DNA of 64,000 nt from positions 62,001 through 126,000 of the forward strand of contig JBIICY010000004.1 in the NCBI GenBank assembly GCA_044238605.1. The letters run 5' to 3'. Position numbers and translations under genes: made by a program. The notes beneath the pieces are model-generated. The model ran no database searches. It saw nothing but the letters and a program-made list of their open reading frames with translations, and was not told the origin of the DNA. Numbering within the stretch: the stretch's first letter is position 1; every line of letters begins with the position of its first letter. This DNA comes from UBA10438 sp044238605. Its GTDB lineage: Bacteria > Bacteroidota > Ignavibacteria > Kapaibacteriales > Kapaibacteriaceae. This document shows positions 8,572 to 17,002 of this stretch, one piece after another.

Positions 8572-9210
8572 ATGAACATTTACATTCGTCAACAAAAGTC
8601 CGCGACCATATTGTGGCTGTTGTTAACAATCATGTCATTTGTTAGCTTTTCGAATGCCAACGCTCAATGCCCAACATCGTGTCCTCCTACACCCGACTGT
8701 CATGCTGATGCGTGGAACGGCCCAGAACAAACCACCTACATTCTGTGCGTGGGCGGTAGGCCGTGCACCATTACAGTGCAGTACTGCTACAGAAGGGCAT
8801 GTGGTGTTTTCAATGATGTGGCTGTTACGTGCATTGCCTTTTCAGATCCAAGCTGCGCCTCAAACTACACCATGGCACAGATTGGTGAGTTCGCTGCTAA
8901 CGCAGCTTTCAATCATCGATATCAACAAAATGATACCAACTATACGGGTATTGCCACCTGCCCGAGTTTTACCGTTAGCTGGCGAGTGTATGCGGCTTCA
9001 TGTTGGCTCAATCGCGATGGTAACTTGTTACCATGTGCCGGAAGTGGTCAGTGCTTTGCCACGTACAAAGTATGTTTGGACCTGATGCAGTACGGATGCA
9101 ATGATGTACCCCAGCAGCGGATTCGATCAACTCGGGCAACAGTGATTGCCTCCGGCAATTGTCCGCAATGGACTCCTGAAGCAACACCCTGTTTGGAATG
9201 GTGTGAATAG
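8572..9210 (+). CDS. Secreted cysteine-rich protein of unknown function
   Basis: 212 residues with a signal peptide (hydrophobic core ILWLLLTIMSFVSF, cleavage likely after NANAQ). The mature part of about 180 residues contains 18 cysteines, an even number expected to form disulfides outside the cytoplasm. Several occur in Cys-Pro or closely spaced pairs (CPTSCPPTPDC, CVGGRPC, CLEWC). I recognise no domain. The stop is two bases before the ATG of the T9SS protein at 9213, so the two are almost certainly co-translated and probably act together at the cell surface. A region near ASNYTMAQIGEFAANAAF looks like a short helix. Confidence 0.75.
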   Translation: MNIYIRQQKSATILWLLLTIMSFVSFSNANAQCPTSCPPTPDCHADAWNGPEQTTYILCVGGRPCTITVQYCYRRACGVFNDVAVTCIAFSDPSCASNYTMAQIGEFAANAAFNHRYQQNDTNYTGIATCPSFTVSWRVYAASCWLNRDGNLLPCAGSGQCFATYKVCLDLMQYGCNDVPQQRIRSTRATVIASGNCPQWTPEATPCLEWCE

Positions 9211-9212
9211 TT

Positions 9213-11465
9213 ATGAAGCTGGCCCTACATTTACTCATCGCTACCTGCCTACTATTAGGCAGTGCTTCCGCTCAAGACTGGCAGCGTTATCCGGTGTTCC
9301 CGCCGGGGTATGCTCGAGTGTGTGCTACAGAGACACAAGCAAATGGAGAAGTAGTAGCTCTGGATATCTGTGGGCGCATCATCGATGCCAAGACGGCGCG
9401 AGTAATCTCGTATCCCAATCGAGGCTCCTCGGTTGACAATGCGTTGCGGACGGAGTCTGGCTGGTTGATACGATATCTCGACGGATCGCTTTACGTTGGT
9501 CAAACGTTAGCCGGCGATTTATCAAAGCGTCATGATAGCGTATTGCAGATCGTTCCAGATCGAAACGCGGGAGCCTATGTTGCCGCATCAAACGGTGATA
9601 TCTATGCACTGACAAATGGCATGTTGACGAAGATCGGTTTGTGTTCCAAGGTAAAGACCATTGCTGGTGTGGATCAGAAACGGCTCTTTGCTCTTGATTC
9701 CGCAGGCCAGCTCTTTGATATGAGATTCCAGCAAGTTGGCTCTGAATGGAAGCTGCAGAAACTGCAATCATGCAATTCATACAGGGATATCAGCAAGTTT
9801 GTCTGTGTGATGATGAACGATTCATTGCTGGTTCGTAAAACGAATGATGCCTATAGCATCTACACCATGAGTAATGATTCACTCCATGCTGAATTCAACA
9901 TGCGCTCCATACCTGGGTTTGAACCTATCACCACCCTGAAACACGTAGGTGCTGTTGGTGCTATTGCCAGTAATACCGGTGTTGTGCTGTTCGAGATGGG
10001 AACGCGATTTGACGAGTGTCAGATCTATCCTGTAGCCTGTGCAGCATTGAGATTTAGCAGCAGAACATGGACGTTATATGCACGCGACCAGCTTGTTGAT
10101 GGTCGTCTGACGTCGGCCGAGATTATCGCTGATACGCTCGTATACGGGACAACAAACGGGAGCATCACCCGCGTTGATCCGGCAGGCTACCGAACGCTGG
10201 TTCGCAGACCAATGCGTGGCGACCTTGTTCGTTGGCTTGGATCGGTTCGTAATGGCAGCACGGTTGTATTCTATACCGAAACGGTAACCTGCGATTCAAA
10301 CAATCCAGCTGGGATACTGTTTGCGGTCTGGGACGCAAAAAATCGTGAGTGGGGGCGCGTTTTCGATGTAGTTGCTTCGCCCACGTGGCCGTATAGTGAT
10401 GGAAATGGCTTGCCGGGCTGTGATGTATCAAAAGCCAACAATAGAATTGTGTTTTCGCGGCTCAATGCGATCATGATTGTCGATTTGTCTACCGGCACCA
10501 TCCTTCGTGAGACGCGGCTACCTGAGGCAGTAGTCAGTTTGCGATATCTTCAAAATCACTCGATCTTGGTGTCAGGTAGTACTCAGCGTTTTGTCGTTGA
10601 TACCTTGTTAGTCGTTCGAGATCAAACAGTGTACACTGATTGTTCAATGCGGTATGTTGTCGGTTCGTCCATAGATCTCGACGGCAATTGTCTTCTCAAT
10701 GTTGGCGCCAGCAACTATGCAGTTTATCACGCGGCATCTGGGAATTTGTCACGAATCATGAACGATTTGGGCTATTCTTCCGTGGAATGCGCATTTCTCG
10801 GAAACCGGCCTGAGTTTCTGGTTGTTGGAGAACGTGACGGTAGAATAGAAGTACGAATGTTGAGTCGAAATGATGTGAATCTTGTGGGTTCGTTTTCCGC
10901 TGGCAACCCATCTCCAAATGTGACAGCACAAAGCGGAAAGCTGTCGGATGGTCCGGACTATGTTCGCCCATTTTGGGCGGCGCCCTCGTTTGTTATCGTC
11001 CGTGGAAAGGAGCGCGACGTGCGTTATGTGCCTCCACCAAGGGGCTGGTTCCCACCAACGCCTACCCGAGACCGGTGGACGAACAGTGGTCTGCAACACC
11101 AGCTCGATGACAGCACGTATATGACCATCTTTTCACAGTCAGAGATGTGGGTTTACACGCTCCGTACGCAGGGAACGAGTGTTGCAGGTGAATCGCAATC
11201 ACGTCAGCTCAGTGTCTATCCTAACCCGGCACATGACGTGGTCACGGTTTCGATAGATGCTACAATCACAGCCGGTGGCATGCCTTCAATGCTTCGACTG
11301 ATCAATTCTCATGGTAGCATCATTGCACAACAAGAACTGCTCACGGATGGATCTACGTCGTTTCACACGCACAGTTTCTCACTTGCTTCGTTGCCCTCCG
11401 GCGTCTACTTCGTCGAGGTCATTGGATCTTCTACAACAACCATCCCCATTTCTGTGGTACGGTGA
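9213..11465 (+). CDS. Secreted propeller-like protein with T9SS C-terminal sorting domain
   Basis: 750 residues. It has a signal peptide (MKLALHLLIATCLLLGSASAQ) and a long beta-rich body with repeated short segments of the type NGDIYALTNG, GQLFDM and TNGSITRV, compatible with a beta-propeller. The C-terminal 85 residues are typical of a type IX secretion sorting domain: LSVYPNPAHDVVTVSID near the start and LPSGVYFVEVIG near the end. It should be exported to the Sec periplasm and then through T9SS to the surface. The partner gene just upstream encodes the cysteine-rich protein. A 7-bp repeat array begins immediately after the stop. Confidence 0.85.
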   Translation: MKLALHLLIATCLLLGSASAQDWQRYPVFPPGYARVCATETQANGEVVALDICGRIIDAKTARVISYPNRGSSVDNALRTESGWLIRYLDGSLYVGQTLAGDLSKRHDSVLQIVPDRNAGAYVAASNGDIYALTNGMLTKIGLCSKVKTIAGVDQKRLFALDSAGQLFDMRFQQVGSEWKLQKLQSCNSYRDISKFVCVMMNDSLLVRKTNDAYSIYTMSNDSLHAEFNMRSIPGFEPITTLKHVGAVGAIASNTGVVLFEMGTRFDECQIYPVACAALRFSSRTWTLYARDQLVDGRLTSAEIIADTLVYGTTNGSITRVDPAGYRTLVRRPMRGDLVRWLGSVRNGSTVVFYTETVTCDSNNPAGILFAVWDAKNREWGRVFDVVASPTWPYSDGNGLPGCDVSKANNRIVFSRLNAIMIVDLSTGTILRETRLPEAVVSLRYLQNHSILVSGSTQRFVVDTLLVVRDQTVYTDCSMRYVVGSSIDLDGNCLLNVGASNYAVYHAASGNLSRIMNDLGYSSVECAFLGNRPEFLVVGERDGRIEVRMLSRNDVNLVGSFSAGNPSPNVTAQSGKLSDGPDYVRPFWAAPSFVIVRGKERDVRYVPPPRGWFPPTPTRDRWTNSGLQHQLDDSTYMTIFSQSEMWVYTLRTQGTSVAGESQSRQLSVYPNPAHDVVTVSIDATITAGGMPSMLRLINSHGSIIAQQELLTDGSTSFHTHSFSLASLPSGVYFVEVIGSSTTTIPISVVR

Positions 11466-11466
11466 A

Positions 11467-11522
11467 GCTGTTCGCTGCTCGCTGTTCGCTACTCGCTGTT
11501 CGCTACTCGCTGTTCGCTACTC
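11467..11522 (-). repeat. Heptanucleotide tandem array, eight units
   Basis: Eight perfect 7-bp units on the plus strand (GCTGTTC, GCTGCTC, GCTGTTC, then alternating GCTACTC and GCTGTTC), starting one base after the stop of the T9SS protein. Orientation is opposite to the array in rsgA. It lies between that gene and tRNA-Ser. Confidence 0.95.
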
Positions 11523-11559
11523 TTTCTTATCTTCGCACGTCTCATCAATCACACACCAC

Positions 11560-11646
11560 GGAGAGGTGCGAGAGTGGTTGAATCGGACGGTCTCGAAAAC
11601 CGTTATAGGAGCAATCCTATCGAGGGTTCGAATCCCTCCCTCTCCG
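11560..11646 (+). tRNA. tRNA-Ser (anticodon CGA)
   Basis: Class II tRNA. Acceptor stem GGAGAGG pairs with CCTCTCC; the anticodon loop CTCGAAA carries CGA, reading UCG. There is a long variable arm (TATAGGAGCAATCCTATC) and a canonical T arm GAGGGTTCGAATCCCTC. The discriminator is G and CCA is not encoded. Confidence 0.96.
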
Positions 11647-11669
11647 CAGGCTGGTGAGCGTTGAAGATT

Positions 11670-11753
11670 GGGCGAGTGCTGAAATTGGCAGACAGGCGGG
11701 TCTCAGAAGCCCGTGTTCGCAAGAACGTGTGGGTTCAAGTCCCACTTCGCCCA
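11670..11753 (+). tRNA. tRNA-Leu (anticodon CAG)
   Basis: Class II tRNA 23 bases after tRNA-Ser. Acceptor GGGCGAG pairs with TTCGCCC (last pair G-U). The anticodon loop CTCAGAA carries CAG, reading CUG. The variable arm is TGTTCGCAAGAACG and the T arm is GTGGGTTCAAGTCCCAC. Discriminator A, CCA not encoded. The pair is likely co-transcribed. Confidence 0.96.
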
Positions 11754-11838
11754 CAAAACTGATCAACGGAAAACCGGGAAACCTTCCGTATTTTGTCGCT
11801 GTTTGGATAGCGATTACTCCTCACACTGATCAGGCGAT

Positions 11839-13131
11839 ATGTCACTACCGGTTTCGAATTCGGCTACGATTGAACGCGTAGAAAAGCTCCGTCAATCAAA
11901 GATCCTGCGTGAAGTTCAGGACAAAGACACTGTTGCAATGTTCGAAGATCCGCTTGAGAACGATATGGTTCTCAACATGGGTCCGCAGCATCCTGCCACT
12001 CACGGCGTGCTTCGTGTGCTGTTGCGCCTTGATGGCGAGACGATCGCTAAGTGCGTTCCAGAGCTAGGATATCTGCACCGTGGATTCGAAAAGCTCGCCG
12101 AGAGCTGCACGTATCACGAGTTCATTCCGCACACAGACCGCCTTGATTATCTGTCACCCCTTTCCAACAATGTTGGAATCTGTATGGCGATCGAGAAGGC
12201 AGCAGGCGTACACGTGCCTGAAAGGGGCGTGTGGGTGCGTATGCTTGTGAGTGAGCTTGCCCGTATTTCATCGCACCTGCTGGCCATGGGTGCTACGTCG
12301 ATGGACGTTGGGGCATTGACGCTGTTCCTCTGGACGTTTACCGAGCGCGAAAAACAATACGACTTGTTTGAGCGTATCTGTGGCGCACGCTTTACTACGA
12401 GCTTTGCCCGTATCGGTGGTGTTGCAAATGATATCCCAGACGATGTGCTTCGCGACGTGCGCGCATGGCTTAATCAGCTTCCAGAGCGCATGAAGGAAGT
12501 AGAAGGCCTTGTTAACCGTAACCGCATCTTTGTTGATCGTATGGCAGGTGTTGGACACATTACTGCTGAGAAGGCGATCGACCTTGGTCTTACAGGACCA
12601 ACACTGCGCGGCTCGGGTGTTGCACGCGATCTTCGCCGCGACCAGCCGTACATGTTCTACAATCAAATGGACTTTGACGTCATCACCCGTAACGACGGTG
12701 ATTGCTACGCACGATACTCTGTGCGAAATGCAGAGATCTGGGAATCAATGAAGATCTGTCACCAGGTGATTGATCGTCTCGAAAAGATGCCTCGCACACC
12801 TGTATTGGCAGAAGATCAGCCGCAGTCGGTTCTTTCGCGCAAGGCAAACATCTATACAAAGATGGAAGAACTGATCAACGACTTCATGATCATCAACTTT
12901 GGTACGATGCCTCCTGCAGGTGAAACGTACACTGCTATTGAGTCTCCGAAGGGCGAGTTGGGCTTCTTCATCGTAAGCGACGGCACAGGTCATCCGTGGA
13001 AACTCAAGATCCGCTCACCGTCATCAAGTAACCTGCAGGCACTGAAGCACATGTCAGAAGGCTCAATGGTTTCCGACGTAGTTGCAATCATCGGTTCGAT
13101 CGATCCCGTGATGGGCGAGGCAGACAAGTGA
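11839..13131 (+). CDS. nuoD: NADH-quinone oxidoreductase subunit D (49 kDa)
   Basis: 430-residue complex I subunit NuoD, part of the peripheral arm that forms the quinone pocket with NuoB. Recognised by NMGPQHPATHGVLR near residues 45-60, GYLHRGFEKLAE, YLSPLSNN, the GVGHIT region and the end of the [NiFe]-hydrogenase-like fold (FGTMPPAGETYTAIESPKGE). The ATG at 11839 has AGGCGAT just upstream. No other nuo gene is next to it: it stands between two tRNAs and an unrelated membrane protein, whereas nuoD usually lies in a nuoA-N operon. Its stop abuts the stop of the convergent neighbour. Confidence 0.96.
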   Translation: MSLPVSNSATIERVEKLRQSKILREVQDKDTVAMFEDPLENDMVLNMGPQHPATHGVLRVLLRLDGETIAKCVPELGYLHRGFEKLAESCTYHEFIPHTDRLDYLSPLSNNVGICMAIEKAAGVHVPERGVWVRMLVSELARISSHLLAMGATSMDVGALTLFLWTFTEREKQYDLFERICGARFTTSFARIGGVANDIPDDVLRDVRAWLNQLPERMKEVEGLVNRNRIFVDRMAGVGHITAEKAIDLGLTGPTLRGSGVARDLRRDQPYMFYNQMDFDVITRNDGDCYARYSVRNAEIWESMKICHQVIDRLEKMPRTPVLAEDQPQSVLSRKANIYTKMEELINDFMIINFGTMPPAGETYTAIESPKGELGFFIVSDGTGHPWKLKIRSPSSSNLQALKHMSEGSMVSDVVAIIGSIDPVMGEADK

Positions 13132-13527
13132 TCAGGTACTGAAGACTACAGCTAAGGACGTTACAAGAAGGAGCGTAACAATGGGCAACCATAGTCGACG
13201 CTCCTTTTTACTTGGCGTTATTGCGTTCATGATGGTTCCCAAACCGCAATAGCCAAGGACTCCCCATGATAACGTCATGCTGAGTTGGTGATATTCAGGG
13301 AAGAGGTATCCTGCCCGTATCTCAATGATTAGGGCAAAGAACAGCACGATTACTGCCGACAATGCCGAGGCTAGTCGTAAACCGATTGGTAATCTGCCAG
13401 GAAAACGTCCGCCCCATGCATAGTCGCCCCATGGCGCTCCGGATGCCAATGCAATCTGAAACCCTACAACGACCATCGCAGCGACCGTAAACATGTGGGC
13501 CATAGTTTCCATTTTGTCTAAATTCAT
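13132..13527 (-). CDS. Small integral membrane protein of unknown function
   Basis: About 131 residues from the ATG at 13527 (MNLDKMETMAHM); later in-frame ATGs at 13512 or 13503 are also possible. Four hydrophobic segments are visible: FTVAAMVVVGFQIALA, LRLASALSAVIVLFFALII, LSMTLSWGVLGYCGLGTIM and LWLPIVTLLLVTSLAVVF. A conserved-looking Gly/Trp/Arg loop (GDYAWGGRFPGRLP) separates the first two. I recognise no family. It is convergent with nuoD (stops touch) and divergent from trmH, whose ATG begins only two bases away, so the promoters of these two genes must overlap coding sequence or the transcripts are nearly leaderless. Confidence 0.7.
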   Translation of the reverse strand: MNLDKMETMAHMFTVAAMVVVGFQIALASGAPWGDYAWGGRFPGRLPIGLRLASALSAVIVLFFALIIEIRAGYLFPEYHQLSMTLSWGVLGYCGLGTIMNAITPSKKERRLWLPIVTLLLVTSLAVVFST

Positions 13528-13529
13528 GA

Positions 13530-14129
13530 ATGCCACAACCGCACAACATAACCCCAGAGCGTAAGGCGAAAATTACGCGAGTATTGCAGAAGCGTCAACC
13601 GACGCTAACGGTTGTCTTTGAGAACGTGCACGATCCTCACAACGTAAGCGCAGTGATACGCTCGTGCGATGCAGTTGGCGTTGCGGAAGCGCATGGGATT
13701 TACTACGGACGCACAGTGTTTCCAGATCTCGGAGAGAAGTCATCTGCAAGTGCGCGCAAATGGGTTGATGTGCATTTACACCAGACAGTAGATGACTGCT
13801 ATTCGGCTCTGCGAAGCAGAGGTTTTGCGATCTACACAACGCACATGTCGAGCGATGCAGTATCCTTGCATGATCTCAATCTAACCCAGCCCGTTGCGCT
13901 GGTGTTTGGCAACGAGCACTACGGTGTTTCCGACGAGGCGCGTGAGAAGGCCGACGGAAACTTCCTGATACCGCAGATGGGGATGATCCAGTCGCTGAAC
14001 ATCTCGGTCGCCTGCGCCGTTACGCTATTTGAAGCGATGCGTCAGCGTTTAGCAGGGGGCTTGTACAGCACCCCGCAATTTGATGCTGAGGTGCTGACAC
14101 AGAAGATCGAAGACTGGTGCTCGCGGTAG
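13530..14129 (+). CDS. trmH: TrmH family tRNA/rRNA 2'-O-methyltransferase
   Basis: 199-residue SPOUT methyltransferase. The three family motifs are clear: motif 1 VFENVHDPHNVSAVIRSCDAVG, motif 2 ALVFGNEHYGVSDEA, motif 3 IPQMGMIQSLNISVACAVTLFEA. It uses SAM to methylate a ribose 2'-OH; the close match in order and wording to tRNA (Gm18) TrmH favours that substrate. It is shorter than the enterobacterial enzyme (about 229 residues) and lacks that C-terminal extension. The ATG lies two bases from the divergent membrane-protein start. Confidence 0.9.
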   Translation: MPQPHNITPERKAKITRVLQKRQPTLTVVFENVHDPHNVSAVIRSCDAVGVAEAHGIYYGRTVFPDLGEKSSASARKWVDVHLHQTVDDCYSALRSRGFAIYTTHMSSDAVSLHDLNLTQPVALVFGNEHYGVSDEAREKADGNFLIPQMGMIQSLNISVACAVTLFEAMRQRLAGGLYSTPQFDAEVLTQKIEDWCSR

Positions 14130-14157
14130 AGCAGTTGCGCTTTCGCCTTGAGTGGCG

Positions 14158-15378
14158 TTATTTCCTGAGGAAACTCTCGAACCAGCCCTTCTGGTCCTGC
14201 ACGCCATAGATGAACACACCACGGTGATCAGCGCTTTGTCCGGCAGAAAGTGCCTGTGTAGGACCACCGCCAACCAGCGTCTGAAATCCGGCAGGGAGTT
14301 CGGCGATATACACTGGTGTAACCTCGTCTCGTCCGCCATGATAACAGCGTAGCGGAGTAACACTGCGCCAGCGGTATCCATGTGTGTGCTGCAACGTCTG
14401 CCAGTAAGGAGTTTCGCCACCGATGCTGGACTTTACAAAATCATCGTTGAGCATGTCCTTGACCTTGAACGGAACAATCTTTGAGTACTCCGACCAGCCG
14501 ATCTTGTTTGCATGGAGATCACGTGCGGCCTGCAAGTACTCCGGCTTGAATGCACCTGTAGAGAGTCCGGGTTGATTATAGTAAAACTCGTGAGCATTGA
14601 TCTGCAGCGCTGCACAGCCGGTGAGGTATACTGCGTCTACCGGCTGGAAGTTGTTGATCCACCTGTTCATGATCGTATAAACATCGGCAGGAGCACTCGC
14701 TGCGGCTGCCGCAGTTACGGGAATGCCGAGATTCTCGAGGTGATTGAGAAACACGAGTGTAGCCCAGCCCCCTTGAGACCAGCCGCTGAGAAAGAAGTTT
14801 GCGGGCTTATACCCCACGGCATCGAGGATGATCTTTGCTGTGTGAAACATGTCGGTACAGGCCTGCTGCGTGCTGGCCTTGACGAGGTAGCTGTCGGGTT
14901 CGTCTGAGAGCCCCTTACCGAAGTAATCTGCAGCAACAACGATGTAGCCATCACCGGCAAAACGGGCGATCATCAGACGAGTCTCGTATGATTCTTCAGG
15001 GAACGATGGAACTGCTGTCTTTGTAAAAACGGTTCCATGCTGATACATTACCACAGGCAGGTTTTTGTTGGTAACCTTGGGAACGGCAATCAGTCCCGAG
15101 GCGCGCGTAGGACGATTCAGCTGCTCTGGTACTACCGATGGATATGTTACACGGTAGAGATCAACAGCATTCTTTGCCTGCGGGAAGGTGATCGTGTTAT
15201 CAGGTGCAAATTCCTGGAGCTCTGTCGACAATATCTTGTTGAGTCGATCAACCGAATACGTGCCAAGAAACTGATAGCTCAATCCTGAAGGAATAGCGAT
15301 CGGCGTCATGTTCGCAGGTTGGGCAACGGCTGATACCACAGCAACAACCACTGCCAGCACTGTGAGAACACATTTCAT
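14158..15378 (-). CDS. Secreted alpha/beta hydrolase (lipase/esterase-like)
   Basis: 406 residues with a signal peptide (MKCVLTVLAVVVAVVSAVAQ). The alpha/beta-hydrolase core shows the nucleophile elbow GWSQG (Ser201), with acid Asp351 in GGRDEVTP and His385 in SADHRG at suitable distances for a catalytic triad. An oxyanion-hole-like MYQHGT sits near 111. The arrangement resembles secretory lipases, but the substrate is not evident. AGGAGAAGG lies a few bases before the ATG, one of the better Shine-Dalgarno sites in the window. It is the last gene of a minus-strand run, 53 bases after the barrel gene. Confidence 0.85.
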   Translation of the reverse strand: MKCVLTVLAVVVAVVSAVAQPANMTPIAIPSGLSYQFLGTYSVDRLNKILSTELQEFAPDNTITFPQAKNAVDLYRVTYPSVVPEQLNRPTRASGLIAVPKVTNKNLPVVMYQHGTVFTKTAVPSFPEESYETRLMIARFAGDGYIVVAADYFGKGLSDEPDSYLVKASTQQACTDMFHTAKIILDAVGYKPANFFLSGWSQGGWATLVFLNHLENLGIPVTAAAAASAPADVYTIMNRWINNFQPVDAVYLTGCAALQINAHEFYYNQPGLSTGAFKPEYLQAARDLHANKIGWSEYSKIVPFKVKDMLNDDFVKSSIGGETPYWQTLQHTHGYRWRSVTPLRCYHGGRDEVTPVYIAELPAGFQTLVGGGPTQALSAGQSADHRGVFIYGVQDQKGWFESFLRK

Positions 15379-15431
15379 GGACCTTCTCCTGTAGATGTAA
15401 AATCAGACAACCGCAAATTACTTCGGGGGTG

Positions 15432-16490
15432 TCAATCGCCGCCAAGGTACATTTCGACCGTAAGAACCGCTTCGGTGCGCGCACGGACCGAAGGGTTAGC
15501 ATCGATAACGGAAACAGAATCGATGGCTGTAAGCCTGCGCACATCGGCACGGATCGTGCACCAGGACGCAGCAGCATAGTTCATGGTTGCCGTTGCACCT
15601 GCAGCTGAAAGTTCATTGATCGGAAGGGGGCTGGCATAGCGGTCATCAGCAACGATTCCATGTCTATCAATCACATATTCACCCCGTAGACCAACTTGCA
15701 ATCGATCATCTACATCATAGTAGCATCCAAGTAATCCGCTAGTCATTACCAAACCTGGGGTAACAGACGTGGGCAGCTCAGCACCAATGTTGACCTCACC
15801 AATCAGATGCCATGAACCACGATGAAGTGTTGCACTCATCTGCGTGTATGATTGGTACACGCGTTGCTCATTAAGTGGTTCTTCACTGAGAATAGAATTC
15901 CATGCAAGTTGGGTAAGGCTGTCTGGACGATACTCAAGGTTGAGCGAATAGGCAGGGATTTCGCCGTCGATCTCTAATCCGTTAAATGATGTAAGAACGT
16001 CGGCATGAAACAGCATAACATCAGACACAGCTACATAACACTTTACACCGCCAAAGTAGTTTGGATCGAAGAAGCCGGTAGTAGAAACGATACCACTGTA
16101 GTTTTCTGATGGACGCAGCCCCTCAACACCGAAATGCGATAGGAACACACCCGCCTGAATATCCACGTCACTTGTAACTCGGTATCCTAACCAACCTTCC
16201 TGAAGTGGAAACTGCTTGCCCCATACAGTCTGAGCAATATCTCCATACTGAAGCGATACCGCACCGTGTAATCGTTCTGCATCCAATTCAACGGTTCCGC
16301 GTAGGATGTTGAGCCCTGCGCCTGTCCTAGCCGCTGTATTCATGAGATCATGAAAATCATACCGTCCGTTATCGGCAGTATTGAGAGCATAGTAAGAGCT
16401 TGCTTCTGCAGACCACCGAAGGGGCTGTCGCGGTTGGGCATGCAGCATAGCCGCACTCAGCAGTATGACTACGAACGTGTAGATCATCAT
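15432..16490 (-). CDS. Outer-membrane beta-barrel protein (porin-like)
   Basis: 352 residues, signal peptide (VVILLSAAMLHAQ) then a succession of amphipathic beta strands with aromatic girdle residues, for example WLGYRVTSDVDIQAGVFLSHFG and FDPNYFGGVKCYVAVSD. Length and wording (RWSAEASSYYALNT, PSENYSGIVSTTGFFDP) resemble the putative beta-barrel porin-2 (OmpL-like) family of Bacteroidota, and the protein ends in alternating hydrophobic residues as barrels do. Its ATG overlaps the redoxin stop by four bases, tying it to the redoxin/multicopper-oxidase unit. A role in moving a metal or small substrate across the outer membrane is only inference. Confidence 0.75.
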   Translation of the reverse strand: MMIYTFVVILLSAAMLHAQPRQPLRWSAEASSYYALNTADNGRYDFHDLMNTAARTGAGLNILRGTVELDAERLHGAVSLQYGDIAQTVWGKQFPLQEGWLGYRVTSDVDIQAGVFLSHFGVEGLRPSENYSGIVSTTGFFDPNYFGGVKCYVAVSDVMLFHADVLTSFNGLEIDGEIPAYSLNLEYRPDSLTQLAWNSILSEEPLNEQRVYQSYTQMSATLHRGSWHLIGEVNIGAELPTSVTPGLVMTSGLLGCYYDVDDRLQVGLRGEYVIDRHGIVADDRYASPLPINELSAAGATATMNYAAASWCTIRADVRRLTAIDSVSVIDANPSVRARTEAVLTVEMYLGGD

Positions 16491-17002
16491 CTAACCGAAG
16501 TTATGATCTGGAGAATCGAGACGTGGTCCATATATGGCGATGTTGAATAGTGCTCGAAGATAACGGCTCTCTTGTGCAGAACCAGTATCCCGTGTAGCTC
16601 CGTTACAGAGCCATTTCGTTCATAGATCGTTGTTCCAAGTGCGCGTGATGTTTTGTTGTCGACATCGCTGCAGAGCAAGAAGACATCGCGCGCGAATTGG
16701 TACTGCCGGGTTACCTGAAGGCATTTCTCAACATCGTTTTCCGAGAATGCGATGATGCGCGCGCCAGAGGCGCGGAACTCTGATGTGTACTCCTGAAACT
16801 TGACAAGCTGCTGCATGCAGTGTGTACACATTGAGCCAAGGAACCGAATGGCGATCACCGGTGTAGAATCGGAAACAGCTGCAATGTCAATCGTCGTGCT
16901 GTCAGCAGAAAGAATCAACGGCAACCGCAATGCCGGATGCTGCGCACGAGCGGCTGTATGCAAAAAGAATAGAAGGACAATAGCATACACGATACGGATC
17001 AT
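16487..17002 (-). CDS. Exported thioredoxin-fold redoxin
   Basis: 171 residues with a hydrophobic leader (IVYAIVLLFFLHTAARAQ). The AhpC/TSA/redoxin-like core carries a CTHC pair (Cys59, Cys62) after FLGSM, and IIAFSENDVEKC and ILVLHKRAVIFEHY follow as expected strands. Probably a periplasmic thiol-disulfide or peroxidatic protein. Start and stop overlap its two neighbours by four bases each (ATGA at 16999-17002 and 16487-16490), so it is translationally coupled to the multicopper oxidase upstream and the barrel downstream; thiol control of copper loading is a reasonable but untested guess. Confidence 0.82.
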   Translation of the reverse strand: MIRIVYAIVLLFFLHTAARAQHPALRLPLILSADSTTIDIAAVSDSTPVIAIRFLGSMCTHCMQQLVKFQEYTSEFRASGARIIAFSENDVEKCLQVTRQYQFARDVFLLCSDVDNKTSRALGTTIYERNGSVTELHGILVLHKRAVIFEHYSTSPYMDHVSILQIITSVR

